Assembly: GCA_016801885.1 (NCBI GenBank) | Contig: CM028888.1 | Coordinates: 7,238,501-7,302,500, forward strand | Reading direction: 5' to 3' | DNA: 64,000 bases | DNA from: Toxotes chatareus | Lineage: Eukaryota; Chordata; Actinopteri; Toxotidae | In this document: piece after piece, positions 25,527 to 36,164 of the stretch | Numbering within the stretch: the stretch's first letter is position 1 | Layout: the number at the start of each line of letters is the position of its first letter | Translations under genes and position numbers: made by a program | The notes under the pieces: model-generated | What the model saw: only the letters and a program-made list of their open reading frames with translations | The model's database searches: none | What the model was told of the DNA's origin: nothing

Positions 25527-27428
25527 TCCTCTGTGCACCTCAAAGTCACTGGGATGGAACATGTTCCTGATGATGACAACTTTTTCATGCCTCTTCCTCG
25601 TGTCTCCTTGCTTCTCTGGCCTCCAGTCTAACTGTCTACATGGACAAAAACACACAGGTATAAGACACCAATGCTCAATTATGTGTCTCCTTTTAATCCA
25701 GTTCAGCACTGTAGGGAGTGGAGTTTATCATTGAGTGCAGAGTGCAAGGTTAATTAAAAAGAACAAGTTGCTGAGTTTACCTCTGTTGCTGCTGCAGCCT
25801 CTTCTTATAATCTTTGCTCTTCTTCTTCTTCCTAGTGGCGTCATACTGGCCCTTAAGCTCAAACCGTGCGACTTCCACATGGAGTTTGTAACCTCTGACC
25901 TCTGACTCGTCAATCAGGCGCATAGCCAATCCCACCGACTCCCTCTGCAGGAAAACACACACGCACACACACTGGAGTGTACTGAAAATACTGACTAATA
26001 CTTCTACTGCACACTGTGTAACTCAGAGCCACGACCTAAGAAAAGAGTGAATACTGAGGTTACTTTGAGAGTAAGAACACATTTGATTTAGTTGCCAAAC
26101 AGAGAAAAGTGTGTCTGGGTCCATAGCTGTAATAGAGCAAACACACGTGCTGGCCCTAAAGGGCAGAGAACGAGTTTTTGAATCATGTAGACCCTCGAGA
26201 ACAAAAGGACATGGAAACTATAAATTAAGCAGCAGGACTGACTAACCTTGAGATAGCAGCAGAGGCCATCTCCCTTCAGATTTCCTTCTTTGTCCTTGTA
26301 GAGTTTGACCTTGTACTCCTCAGTGATGGGGTCCCGCATAACAATGCCACATTTGGACATCAGTTCAACAAACTCTTCAGTGCTGATATCAGGGGGCAGA
26401 CCTTAAGAAAGGAGACCACGAGAAACTGAGTCAGCTATTCACTGGACAGCTGTCTCCTAGATAATGATAAAAAATTGTAAATGATACCAACCTGATACAT
26501 AGACGTTTGTGTTTTTGTTGTCATCAATATCAAACCATCCTACATGCACAAAGAAAAGGGGAAAAAGCCTTTGTAAAAGATGCATTTCATAAAAACTTAA
26601 ACTTCAAAATTGTAAATATAAATCTATAAAGTAAACAAACATAATTACTGTTTTCAGACAAGTAGAAAAGTGGAATGATACACCAATAAGTGTACCTCAA
26701 ATCTCAAAAAAACAAAACAATTTCACTGGTTTTTTCTCTCCTCTGAGGTTATGGATGTCGCTTTACCTGGCTCTGCTTTCCTCTTCTCCCCCTTCTGCTT
26801 GGGTTCTTTAGCTTGGCTCTCATGCTGGTCTGGGTTTGTCTTCTGGGTGGCATCCCCTGGTTTCTCCTTTTCTGAAGCCTTGCTTTCTGGTGCAGGGGGT
26901 GCTGGGTCAGTGCTGCTCACTGCAGCACTGTCTGCATCAGGCTCTCCCTCCTGAGTGAAGCCATAGTTGGCCTGGTAGGCTGCGATGAAGTCCTCTGTTA
27001 TCTAGGAAGATGAAGAAAACCTACTTCTCATTAACACGGAAACTGGCTCTGACCAGTTTTGCCACACCTCACTGAAGGGTCACACCACTGTGTATGGACT
27101 TACCTGATAAATTAAAAACTATTCATGGCATTATTTTTGAAAGCACCCTTTTAGTGCCTGAACCTCACATAATCATCAAAAACAGCAACAGGAAACCTCA
27201 GGGGTTTAGAAAACATATATGATGTATGACAACGAAAACTGAGAGGTAAAGAAAAGTTCATACTTTAGGGAACCAAGCCTTCTTTTCATGGTCCCAGTCG
27301 TAAACAGTCCCGTCCTCTGGGTCGGTGTAGCTGTAGGGGTCAGAGCCATCCTCATTTCTCTGGCCGTAGAGTTCCTGCATCCGCAGCTGCTCCAAAAACT
27401 CTTTGTTGGCATTTGAGTCGCCACTCAT
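24281..27428 (-). CDS. htatsf1: HIV Tat-specific factor 1 homologue, splicing/elongation factor
   Basis: Nine coding exons on the minus strand: 27428..27264, 27001..26767, 26539..26492, 26401..26247, 25944..25781, 25635..25539, 25448..25359, 25252..25115 and 24535..24281 (1347 nt, 448 aa). All are GT-AG and in phase. The protein has an acidic N-terminus with a YTDPEDGTVYDWD motif, a charged Glu/Lys/Pro linker (about 80-132), a first RRM (about 143-230, NVYVSGLP) and a second RRM of the U2AF-homology type (about 264-360) with the Arg-Trp-Phe signature at 345-347. Tat-SF1 binds SF3B1 through this domain, works in U2 snRNP assembly and couples splicing to elongation in the nucleus. The acidic C-terminal tail is about 85 residues, much shorter than in human (755 aa in total). 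The ATG directly follows an acceptor AG, so the 5' UTR is on a separate exon. Confidence 0.96.
24761..24908 (+). repeat. Short tandem duplication, about 60-68 bp period
   Basis: The stretch acagtcacatcagaacccaa recurs at about 24761 (two mismatches), 24821 and 24889, separated by T-rich catttaattt runs. It lies in the last intron of htatsf1 and encodes nothing. Confidence 0.7.
25500..25526 (+). repeat. (TG)n microsatellite
   Basis: An uninterrupted run of about 13 GT units in an htatsf1 intron, only about 12 bp from the splice donor of the exon ending at 25539. Confidence 0.9.
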
Positions 27429-27988
27429 CTGCCACAAGAACGAGAAAGTCATTTTCTGTACGCACTGTTAGTCAGTTGAAATATTTCTAATGGACAAACT
27501 AAACCACAAGAAAGGCAGTGTGTAGTTCAACAGTTACGGCTGCCTGTGGCCCAAGTACACACATATACTACTGACTGAGTAGGGTCACTACTGTAAAAAC
27601 AAACAACAGACAACTTTTTTTAGCCTATTTAATGATGCGACGTATTGCCTGGTCCTGACACGTGACTGCCCACAACAAATAACTTTTACAAACACATTAG
27701 CACACTTTTCTTCTGGCACTAACACCGCCCGCAACTCATGACAATTGTGTGAGCCGATCGTTTTAATTCAACAAACTGTGATTACTGCGAGGTGACAGCT
27801 TGACTCAAGGTTAGCTAACTGATTTAAACATACTACGGCCTGCCTGTGTTCACAGGGCTGCCGTCGCGCGATTCGGATTAGGATCATTTATTGCTGCACA
27901 TCTGGTAACATCTCAAGATTTATACTTCAGAGTTTTAGTACTGGTGATAACTTAGTTGATGTTAGCCATCATAGCTAGTTAGCGTTAC

Positions 27989-28432
27989 CTTCCACAAGGA
28001 TAGTCCAGTCAAGCAAAAATCTGCGAAGGTTCAAGCAACAAATTCCCCCCGTCTAAGGAGCCAACCACAGAACACAGTCCTGTTTTTAGAACATGTAGCT
28101 TGTGTTTTGAATAGATTTTATTTTATTTTAAAATAGCGTTATTTCACTGCCTGCTAACGTTTTATCTTCAGTCCGCGACGACACTTGAATGAAGTACTTC
28201 CGGGTCAGATTTCCAAAGCGGCAGGCGTGACGCCGGGAATGGGGCACTCGATTTATGGCATAGCTTCTACCGTTTTCTCAGCAGAAAAACTGTATGCAGA
28301 AAGATCACTCCGCTCGCAATTTTTCAGAGAGAAGAACGAATCGAACGCATCTCTTTAAAGCGCCGAGACCGTCGCTAGCCAACCTAGCTTGTGCATATAG
28401 CTAACAGGTAAGTAGAAGATCTTAGATTTGGT
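27989..28432. promoter_or_regulatory. Divergent promoter region of htatsf1 and bod1
   Basis: On the minus strand a good donor (tggaag|gtaacg) ends at 27989 and marks a non-coding first exon of htatsf1, whose ATG is at 27428 immediately after an acceptor. On the plus strand bod1 starts at 28433. The two genes are therefore head to head with transcription starts probably within about 300 bp. The interval is locally GC-richer, with CG dinucleotides around 28160-28380. No TATA box was noted, as expected for a shared housekeeping promoter. Confidence 0.5.
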
Positions 28433-31400
28433 ATGGCGGAGAGTACCGGTAACGCTAACGTGAGTCCGGCTCACCTTCCTCCGGGAGACCCGCAGCTGAT
28501 TGCTATGATTGTGGAGCATCTCAAAAACCGGGGGCTTTTTGATGAGTTCCGTCGAGACTGTCTAGCCGACGTTGACACGAAGGTAGGCAGCTAACTTTGG
28601 GCAGACTCCATGCTAATGTTTGCCAGTGTGGACCCAGCTTCTAATCGGCGTTTAGCAGTTAACCCGCTGTTACTTTAATTGGGGCACATTAGCTGTGTTT
28701 TTTTATTGTTGCTACATTAAATCCTCCATGTAAGCCACAGTGTATTTTATTAGCGTGCGCTTTTACTGTAGTACACTTGTATGTTAAAGCTGCGCCACCC
28801 CAGATGCATTTACATATTTTGTTGTTGTTTTTTGTGAAAAGTGAAAAAATGTAAACACAACCCTGCTGCAAACAGACAACAAAATGAGCCTTTCAAATGT
28901 TAATGTATTATCACTTGTAATTTAATGAACTTAACAAATAGCACAAAGAACAGTAATGTGACGTGCGCGTGTTAGGGCGCCCCTGTCAGTCAGTGCAAAG
29001 AAAACCCAGAAATATCTCAGAACTTGAAAGTGATCTGCAGGAGAAGTGGATGAAAACTCCCAAACCAAGAACAGAAAGACTCTTGACCAGCTGCTAAAAG
29101 CTGTGATGTCTGATAAAGGGGGCGTTACCAAGAAGTGACTGCCCAAGCTTTTCCACATGCCGCAATAGGTGGGTTTCACGTGACGTCACGACGCAGCGGC
29201 GCGAGCGCGCCAAATTCAGATGGAGGCAGGAAGTGTTTCAGCCGTTAGCTGACTGACACACAGAGAATCTACCGTGTGGAAAACTGCCTGTTTTGTGTAG
29301 TTTACCGGTGCTCAAATCGCTCAAATAGAGAAAAAGAAAAAAAAGCTATTATAGGGTACCAAAAGTAGTTACCCACAAAGGTGAAACATATACAAAACTT
29401 ACAGAACAACGCCGTAAAAGGTGGATCTTAAACCGACGTCTGCGGTCGGGAGGAGCAGTCTGCTAATGCCCGTGTCTGCAGTGACCACTTCGTCAAAGGT
29501 ATGTTTGCTAGCTAACTTGGTTTTTGTGGCTGTGTTTTGTTGCCGGTAGTCTAATATGGACTTGGACGCTGTCATGTCGTACATTAGTATTTCTATGTAA
29601 TTGACAAATAAACCCGCTTGTATCCCTGTAAGATGTGTTTGTTGACATTATAGCCGCTATTGCTAGCTGCTAGCTATACATAACCAGTATACATCCTGGC
29701 GAAGACCAAACGACAATCGTCTTGGAGCCGTTTGGCACTCACTCACAAAATTATATGCCTACAGGCCTACAAAAGCCTCCAGGCTTGTGAGTGAGTGAGC
29801 GGATGGGTCCACAACCTTGTTACCAAACGGCTCCAAGACGATTATCGTTTGGTCTTCGCCAGGATGAGTGTTTATTCGTATACTGGTTATGTATAGCTAG
29901 CAGCTAGCAATAGCTTTTGTAGGCTTTCATTTGTGGTTTCGTATAATAAGAGGTCTGAAGTACAAGATAATTGGTGATCTCAACTGTCTCGATTGTCGGC
30001 AAATCTTTAACGTCCGTTGAAAACTCGCTCATCTTCATGAGGTACGGGTCACGTCCAGCATATTGTTTGATTAACTGTGTGTATCTCCGTCTCGACACGG
30101 GATCTAAACCCGTACAATACGGACTCTCTGCTAATATTTCCTCCATTGCCTTTGACATGTAACTTACTTCCTGCCCTCCATGTGAAATCTTTCCGCCTAC
30201 GAGCGTCATCATGATCACATGACTGAAACCCAGTTATTGCCGTTTTCTTTTTTTAATGCATGAAATAATAAGTAAACAGTACATTAACATTTCTATAAAG
30301 GCCATTTTTTTCATTTTTAAGATCTATTTGTATTTACTGCTTTTCACTCCAAAAATCAACCAAATATGTAATTTGCCCAAGGTTTTCTAAACTTTTGCAC
30401 ACAGTCAACTGCCTGAGTTCACATTGCTGTCACTGTCATTGCTGCCAGCCTGCCTACCAGAACCTGCGACAGAAGGTTGACAACTTCGTCACATCGCACC
30501 TGAGCGCACAAGACTGGAACCCGTCCATCAACAAGAACCAGATGAGGAATGGACTGAGGCAAAGTGTTGTTCAGTGAGTGTTACTTACACATCCTGTGCA
30601 CAGTGTGAAGTCGTACATACATTAAATATGCTGCTACTTTATGATTTTTGAATATATTTAGTGAAAGGCAGCCTTTATTTGTTAGTCCACAGAGTAGTCT
30701 ACAGTTATGATTTCAGATTAGCCATGACATATGAAACTGATATCCAGTCAGCTGCTCCAGTGTACCTGATTAGAACCTTAAAAATATGGCCTCAGGTTTG
30801 CCAGAGTCTTATATTCAAGGTAATTAAACCCAAATTTCATTTATATAGTGTTATATTGTCAACTCACTGTATTTTCAACCTTCACACGAGCTACTCTCCT
30901 ATCATACAACTGTTATGATGACATGAATGCTTACATATCATGTAAGTGGGAATCTGTGCCACCTCTGGTGGAGAAATTTTGTCATTGTACAACTCTTTTC
31001 ACAGGTTGTGATTTAGTCTCCACTTAGTACTAATCTTCCTGTGTAAAGTTGGTGGAGTTCCCTCTTAATGGCGACCATATCTAACTGTTGATTAGAGTAA
31101 TTGTTAAACCAAAGCACAGTGGTTCTTCTCAGTATTTTAGTACTTTTTCTACTCCTGTATCTTGAGCCCCTCACCACTTTTTTCTTTTTTCTTTTTTTTC
31201 TTAGATATAACTCTTCTGTGTGTTGTGTTTCTTAGATCCGGTATGTTGGAGTCTGGTGTGGACAGGATCATCACGCAGGTCGTGGATCCCAAAATGAACC
31301 ACACTTTCCGGCCACACATAGAAACTGCCATCCATGATTTCCTGTCAGGGGACAGGAAGGAAGAGAACGCCATAAGCTCTAACTCTGCCACATCTGAACA

Positions 31401-31449
31401 GACAGAATTACAGGAGGCCCCATCTGCCTCTGGCCCCAAAACCCCCTGA
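28433..31449 (+). CDS. bod1: Biorientation of chromosomes in cell division 1
   Basis: Three coding exons: 28433..28582, 30449..30573 and 31236..31449 (489 nt, 162 aa). The protein contains LPPGDPQLIAMIVEHLK, GLFDEFRRDCLADVDTK, PAYQNLRQKVDNFVTSHL, NKNQMRNGLRQSVVQSG and GVDRIITQVVDPKMNH, near-identical to human BOD1. BOD1 sits at kinetochores and spindle poles and inhibits PP2A-B56 so that sister chromatids bi-orient; the fold belongs to the Shg1/COMPASS family. The N-terminus is shorter than human, lacking the Gly/Ala-rich stretch. Intron 1 carries a DNA transposon fossil at about 29157-30243. It is divergent from htatsf1. Confidence 0.96.
29157..30243. mobile_element. Decayed DNA transposon with THAP and second-ORF fragments
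   Basis: The outer ends are imperfect inverted repeats: left ccgcaataggtgggtttca, right (reverse strand) cggcaataactgggtttca, each followed by related gtgac/atgac text. Inside, from the left, about 29285-29498 on the + strand encodes a THAP zinc-finger domain (C-x4-C, RVPKVV, RKRWIL, RVCSDHF) that ends at a good donor. It is broken: the frame shifts in an A-tract at 29331-29344 and again near 29455. From the right, an open frame of 104 codons (30218..29904, minus) contains LPTIETVEITNYLV and KPQMKAYKS, similar to the start of YqaJ/SWIM-type proteins that accompany THAP-like elements in fish. The whole lies in intron 1 of bod1. Confidence 0.6.
29656..29914. repeat. Long inverted repeat inside the transposon
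   Basis: Arms of about 80-90 bp: 29656-29735 pairs with 29823-29914 (reverse complement), with very high identity except for about 12-15 extra bases in the right arm. Shared blocks include gctattgctagctgctagct and gtcttggagccgtttgg. The loop is about 87 bp and includes further short complementary actcactcac / gtgagtgagt text. Confidence 0.85.
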
Positions 31450-33001
31450 GGTCTGTTTAAAGACTGAAGTGCAGTCTAAGATCAGTTTAGAAATACAGTA
31501 AAGAAAGAAGTGTTTTCTCTCTTGCTGCAGGTGCATGTGCTGGTCTATGCACACTGTTGTATGGCTATGTTAGCTTTTTGAAAGGTGCAGCATCAGACAA
31601 GAGGGTGAGGATGTGTTTCTTGCCATGCCTAATTAAAGGATTAGAGTCAGGAGTGTTACTGCTTTCAGATTTTTCAGCGTCAGGTTCTGCATAAGGATAC
31701 AACTGGAGAAGTTGCGCTGTCACTGCAATTCATGGTACAAACCTGGCTTATTGTTTTTGAATTTTTTTGAGCACTGTTTTTCATGTAATGTATTTTTCAT
31801 GTGTGATACCAGACAAGATTTTTATTTTGTTGTATATTGTGTAATTAAGATTTTTTTCACTCAGGGTGTTTGTGTATATGTAGACATACAGTATATAGAC
31901 ATTTTCCACTAATAATATGTTGGCTAACAATAGTTTAAATTTTAAAGCTCTGTCTACTTCGATTCAGACTGATGAGTGAAGTCAGTGTGGCTGTTTGATT
32001 TTCAGTTTGTAGCATTCGAGAAAGAAGGTCCTGTAGTTTACTTTAACTCATGACATATAAACAGGGTGTCTGCAGGCTCTTGGAAAATCTTGAATTCAAC
32101 TGTTGAAAGAAAAGCATGTAAATATGTTGTTTTCAGTTTCTAGAGGTCGTAATTTTTTTCTTCACACCTTGTCAAGTTTCCTTTTGTGCCTGTATTTAGT
32201 GTGTAATGTTCACCATGCATCCTATTTACTTTACTAAACACAGTTGACATCATGTTCCTCTCTGTCTTCTTTTTTATTGTATCTGTTGGTACTTTTGGGC
32301 TTTTGTCAGTAAAGATACTCTGGTTTACTGTATGTAGGATAGTTGGTAAGTGTGTGAAAAGATATAAGACACACAGCCATCATTTCATCTGAGTGATGGC
32401 AATAACGTTCTGTGTTTGCTGCAGTAAAAAGAGAGGAGAGTTTGTAATCACAAACAGTACCACAAGGTGGGGTAGTTGCTCTCATTTAGGTATTTTATAG
32501 GCAAAATCCACCAAAAAGCACTCCAAGGTTATTATTTTAGAGACAGACCTCTTAACTCTCTGAAATGACTTTGCTGTGACAGCCTCTTAAATACATGTCC
32601 TATTTGAATAGCCGAGACAGAACTATATAAGGTATACAACCAGAATTCACAACTTCACGTTATGTCAGGAAGGTGAAAGTACAGTCCAACTACTTGTATT
32701 CATCCTGTTAAACATTTTTATGAAATGTGCATCATAAATATCATATAGTTTATCTTTAAAAAAAAAAAAAGAAGTCACTGATAATGTGCCTTGCCCAGTT
32801 TTGTTTAGAATCGTCCTAACGACCAGTTTGTAGGGAAGCTTGATAAATCCAGGCTTTAACCTCAGTCAGTTTTGAGTGTTTGTGTGTGTGTATCGGCACA
32901 TGTTGCGTAATTTTATTGATTTAACTACTTGTTTTTGTCAGAAGGCTGATCTATACATTAACTCAAATATGTGTTAGTGTGTCTGTAAATCTAACTCTTT
33001 T

Positions 33002-33004
<3 letters not shown>

Positions 33005-33047
<43 letters not shown>
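33005..33047 (+). repeat. (TG)n microsatellite
   Basis: About 20 uninterrupted TG units. It lies between bod1 and stc2. Confidence 0.95.
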
Positions 33048-33168
33048 GGAGCTGTGTGACATCCCAGTCATCCTTCCACGAAGTCACAGTGGTAAGTGTT
33101 GTATCAGAAATGCTGTAAAAATTGCACTGAACAAACTGAATATATGGATAAATATATTCATTTGTAAA

Positions 33169-33206
33169 TTAAATGGTCAAGGGTTCAGTAAACCTTGACC
33201 ATTTAA
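33169..33206. repeat. Perfect 14-bp inverted repeat
   Basis: ttaaatggtcaagg (33169-33182) is the exact reverse complement of 33193-33206, with a 10-nt loop. No T-run follows that would suggest a Pol III terminator. Confidence 0.8.
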
Positions 33207-35926
33207 AGATTGATTAATGAAATACTCAATAGTTTATATCGATTAATTAATGAAGTAATTTGTTAACACATTTATAAATCCTTGCCTTTATTGCCCAATA
33301 AGTTATCAATTAATGCAGTGCTTTATAACCATTTAAACGAATCTGAACCTATTGGATCTCAAAGCATACAAAATGTTATGTTTGAAAAAGTCAGCAGCAG
33401 CTTGTCTTTACAAAAAGAAAGCCCAGGAAACTCTGGATAATCTGTGGACTCCACCTTGAACTGTTTTCATTGGAATTACTGAATTACTTTTGTTTTACTG
33501 AAAACAAAAAATAAAGATTCTGTTGAGTTTTTCAAAAGTAATTTTTCCACACAAATGAAATTACACCTCCCTTCATTACACTGGAGGTAAATTTCTAGGT
33601 TTGTGTGAACAGACACTTAAAACCAGCAACATCATCTCTGAAGTTGCTCAAGTTTCGCATCTTACAACCTATAGTGAATTCAACACACGAGGGCAAAAAG
33701 GCAACAAAGTTTATAAACCCAAAGGTTATGATAATGCTTCCACCTCAGATCAATCATCACAGATACTTGTAAATTTGATCTATATGTACACACACACACA
33801 CTGAGGGAGATGTTGTTTACAACATGATCATGTAAGAGACAAAGAGCACAAGAGGGTCCTGCATGTGTGCTGTTTGCACAGGGGTGTCTATGTGCATTAG
33901 TGTGCCATTTTCAACGTGAGTATGTGTTTGTTTGAGTATTTTTGTGTGTGTGTGTTTGGTGTCGGGGTGAAGGGTCATTGTGTGGGTGGTCATCAGGGGT
34001 TGTGTGAGGGAAGCTGTGGGATGTTGTTTTGAAGCGGGATGAGATGGAGAATGAGCGGGAAAGATTGCGAAAAAGAAAAAAAGCCCTCCAACCGATGTCC
34101 AAACATTCAAACACTAGCCCCTGTTAGAGTGTGTCTTCCCCAACTGGGCCCCTGTAGGGACACACACATAAACACACCCTGTCTTTCTACCTTGACCTCC
34201 CACTGCAGCACACACACACTTGTTCTCGGCCACGTTCACTGAACGCCTCTTGGATGCGGGGCAGATAAACCCAAGGAGGCAGAGGAGTGAGAGGTATGAG
34301 GTATTTGTTTGGCTCACATGGAGATGCCGATGTCATGGTGTCACATGACTGTGACCTGTCCTTTTGCGGATGTCAGGGGCCAGAGGTCATGGCTGTTATG
34401 AATCAAAACATACAACGACAACAACTAGGCTGCAAGATCTGAACGTATCGTGAAGAAAACGAAAAACACAAACATTAACTCACCTTGGACTCAAACACTC
34501 AAAAGCTGTATTTAGAGAATAAATCAAATTTTGGAAACACAGTGACAAAATAGTGACACACATACCCTCCCAATCTGGTGCTTAACGCTAAAGTTACACC
34601 ATCATATTTTTTCTTTAAGTAGAAAAATACATCAACATTGTTGAGAGACATCATTAAAACTATACCTTTTAGAGTACGTACATAAAGTCTCTCTGTGACT
34701 GTGTGTGTGTGCAGGCATTTATTGCTATCTTTGTGAGGACATTTGGTGGGTTCTCACTGTTTCAAAGGACCAGCTGAAGGTTGTGAATTGGTTTTAAGGC
34801 TGATGTTGGACATGGTCCTCAGAGGATGGATCCTAATGACTTTGCTGGCTTTTCCTCTTGCCACCACCATGAGGCTGGCGTTTGGTATGGTTCTGGGTGT
34901 CTCAACAGTCGTTAGATGGAAATCCACGAAATTCATGGTGCCCAGTGGATGAATTGTTGTAACTTGGGTGATCCCCTAACTTTTCATCTGGCAGCATCAT
35001 CAAGTTAATATTTTTAATTCATCCAAATGCCAGCAAGATTCCCATCAACCTGATCTGTACTTTGTATTTAGCGCCAACATTAGCATGATAACATGTAAAA
35101 CTAATTTTAACATAGTGAACATTATACCCACTAAACATCAGCATTGTTGTTGTTAGCAAATTACTGTTGTGTATAGACTCTTTGACCAGTTATTGCTAAA
35201 CCAGACTTAGGGATTTTGCACAACCTGGCAGCCCAACTTTTTTTTTTCCTTTTAATGATGTTCAACTAATTTATAAAGCATCAGTATGTGATATTTTGTA
35301 TAAGAATACTTCTAGTTTATTTATATAGAAAGTATGTCAGACATGATGTGAAAAAAAGTCAGTTTTTAGGAATGTAATGCACTAACAATTTGGAAAACCT
35401 GACCCTCCTCACATACTCCTGCTCTCTCTTTCAGTCTGGGTGCTCCTGATACGTTCCTCACTGCACGTCTCCCTGCCAAGGAAGCAGCTGCTAACACTCA
35501 AACACACACACACACACACACACACAGGCAGGCTGGCTGGCTGGCTGGCGGGTTAATTGAGTGTGGATGTCTTGAGTGGCTGACCTTCACGTACCCCCAC
35601 AGACTCCAGAGGAACAGGAAGACCTTATAAGAACATTTTTACTTTCTGGGAGTTTATGAATGTGGAGTTTATTTTCTAGGCCAAATTCTCTCTCAGCATG
35701 ACCTTCACTCCTCCTGCCTGTCCCCGAGTTCTCTCCTCCATTCATCAGTCAGTTACAGGATAAATAATAATTAGGAAAACCGAATCAGACCGAAGCCCAA
35801 TCATCAATCAGCCAGTTTGTCCAAGAACATCAAACAGCGTTGTGTTGTTGTCGCTATTTTTTTTTTTCCCCCTCATCAATGATAAACTTTTAGCTCCAGA
35901 TTGTTGCGCGTTCACGGTTCTGCGCC

Positions 35927-36164
35927 GTGATTGGTGTAGACACGAGCCCCCTTCACTCAGATCGTCGTGAGCGCGCGCCTCCCGTTCAGCTTTATATATA
36001 TCAGCCTTCATGACGCGCTCGTGCTGTATAGTGGAAAGGCTCTCTGCAAGGCCACACTCCTGTCGCCACTACCAAACACCAACCAAAACAAACAAGCAAG
36101 ACAAAAAAAAAAAAAAAAAAAACAAAAAAACAGCAAAGATCTGAAGCTTCAGCTGGTCATAGAC
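35927..36164 (+). promoter_or_regulatory. stc2: stc2 core promoter with TATA box
   Basis: A TATATATA element at about 35993-36000 lies about 165 bp before the stc2 ATG, with an inverted CCAAT box (attgg, 35930-35934) about 65 bp upstream and GCGCGCG text between. The 5' UTR then includes an A-tract (about 36103-36129). This fits an inducible TATA-type promoter. Confidence 0.55.

Larger units (their letters stand above)
31450..35900. other. bod1 3' UTR and bod1-stc2 intergenic region
   Basis: About 4.5 kb without a recognisable coding exon. It includes the bod1 3' UTR, a TG microsatellite (33005-33047), a small hairpin at 33169-33206, and a CA microsatellite (about 35501-35526) followed by ggctggctgg repeats. 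Open frames such as 34743-34952 lack motifs. stc2 upstream control elements presumably lie here, but none can be named. Confidence 0.35.

Noticed and set aside
28404..28412. Splice-donor-like aacaggtaagta just before the bod1 ATG
   Set aside because: Only 27 bp precede the ATG, which opens the correct conserved frame; using the donor would skip the true first coding exon.
34743..34952. Open frame between bod1 and stc2
   Set aside because: No recognisable domain, and the opposite strand is open over the same span, as expected by chance.
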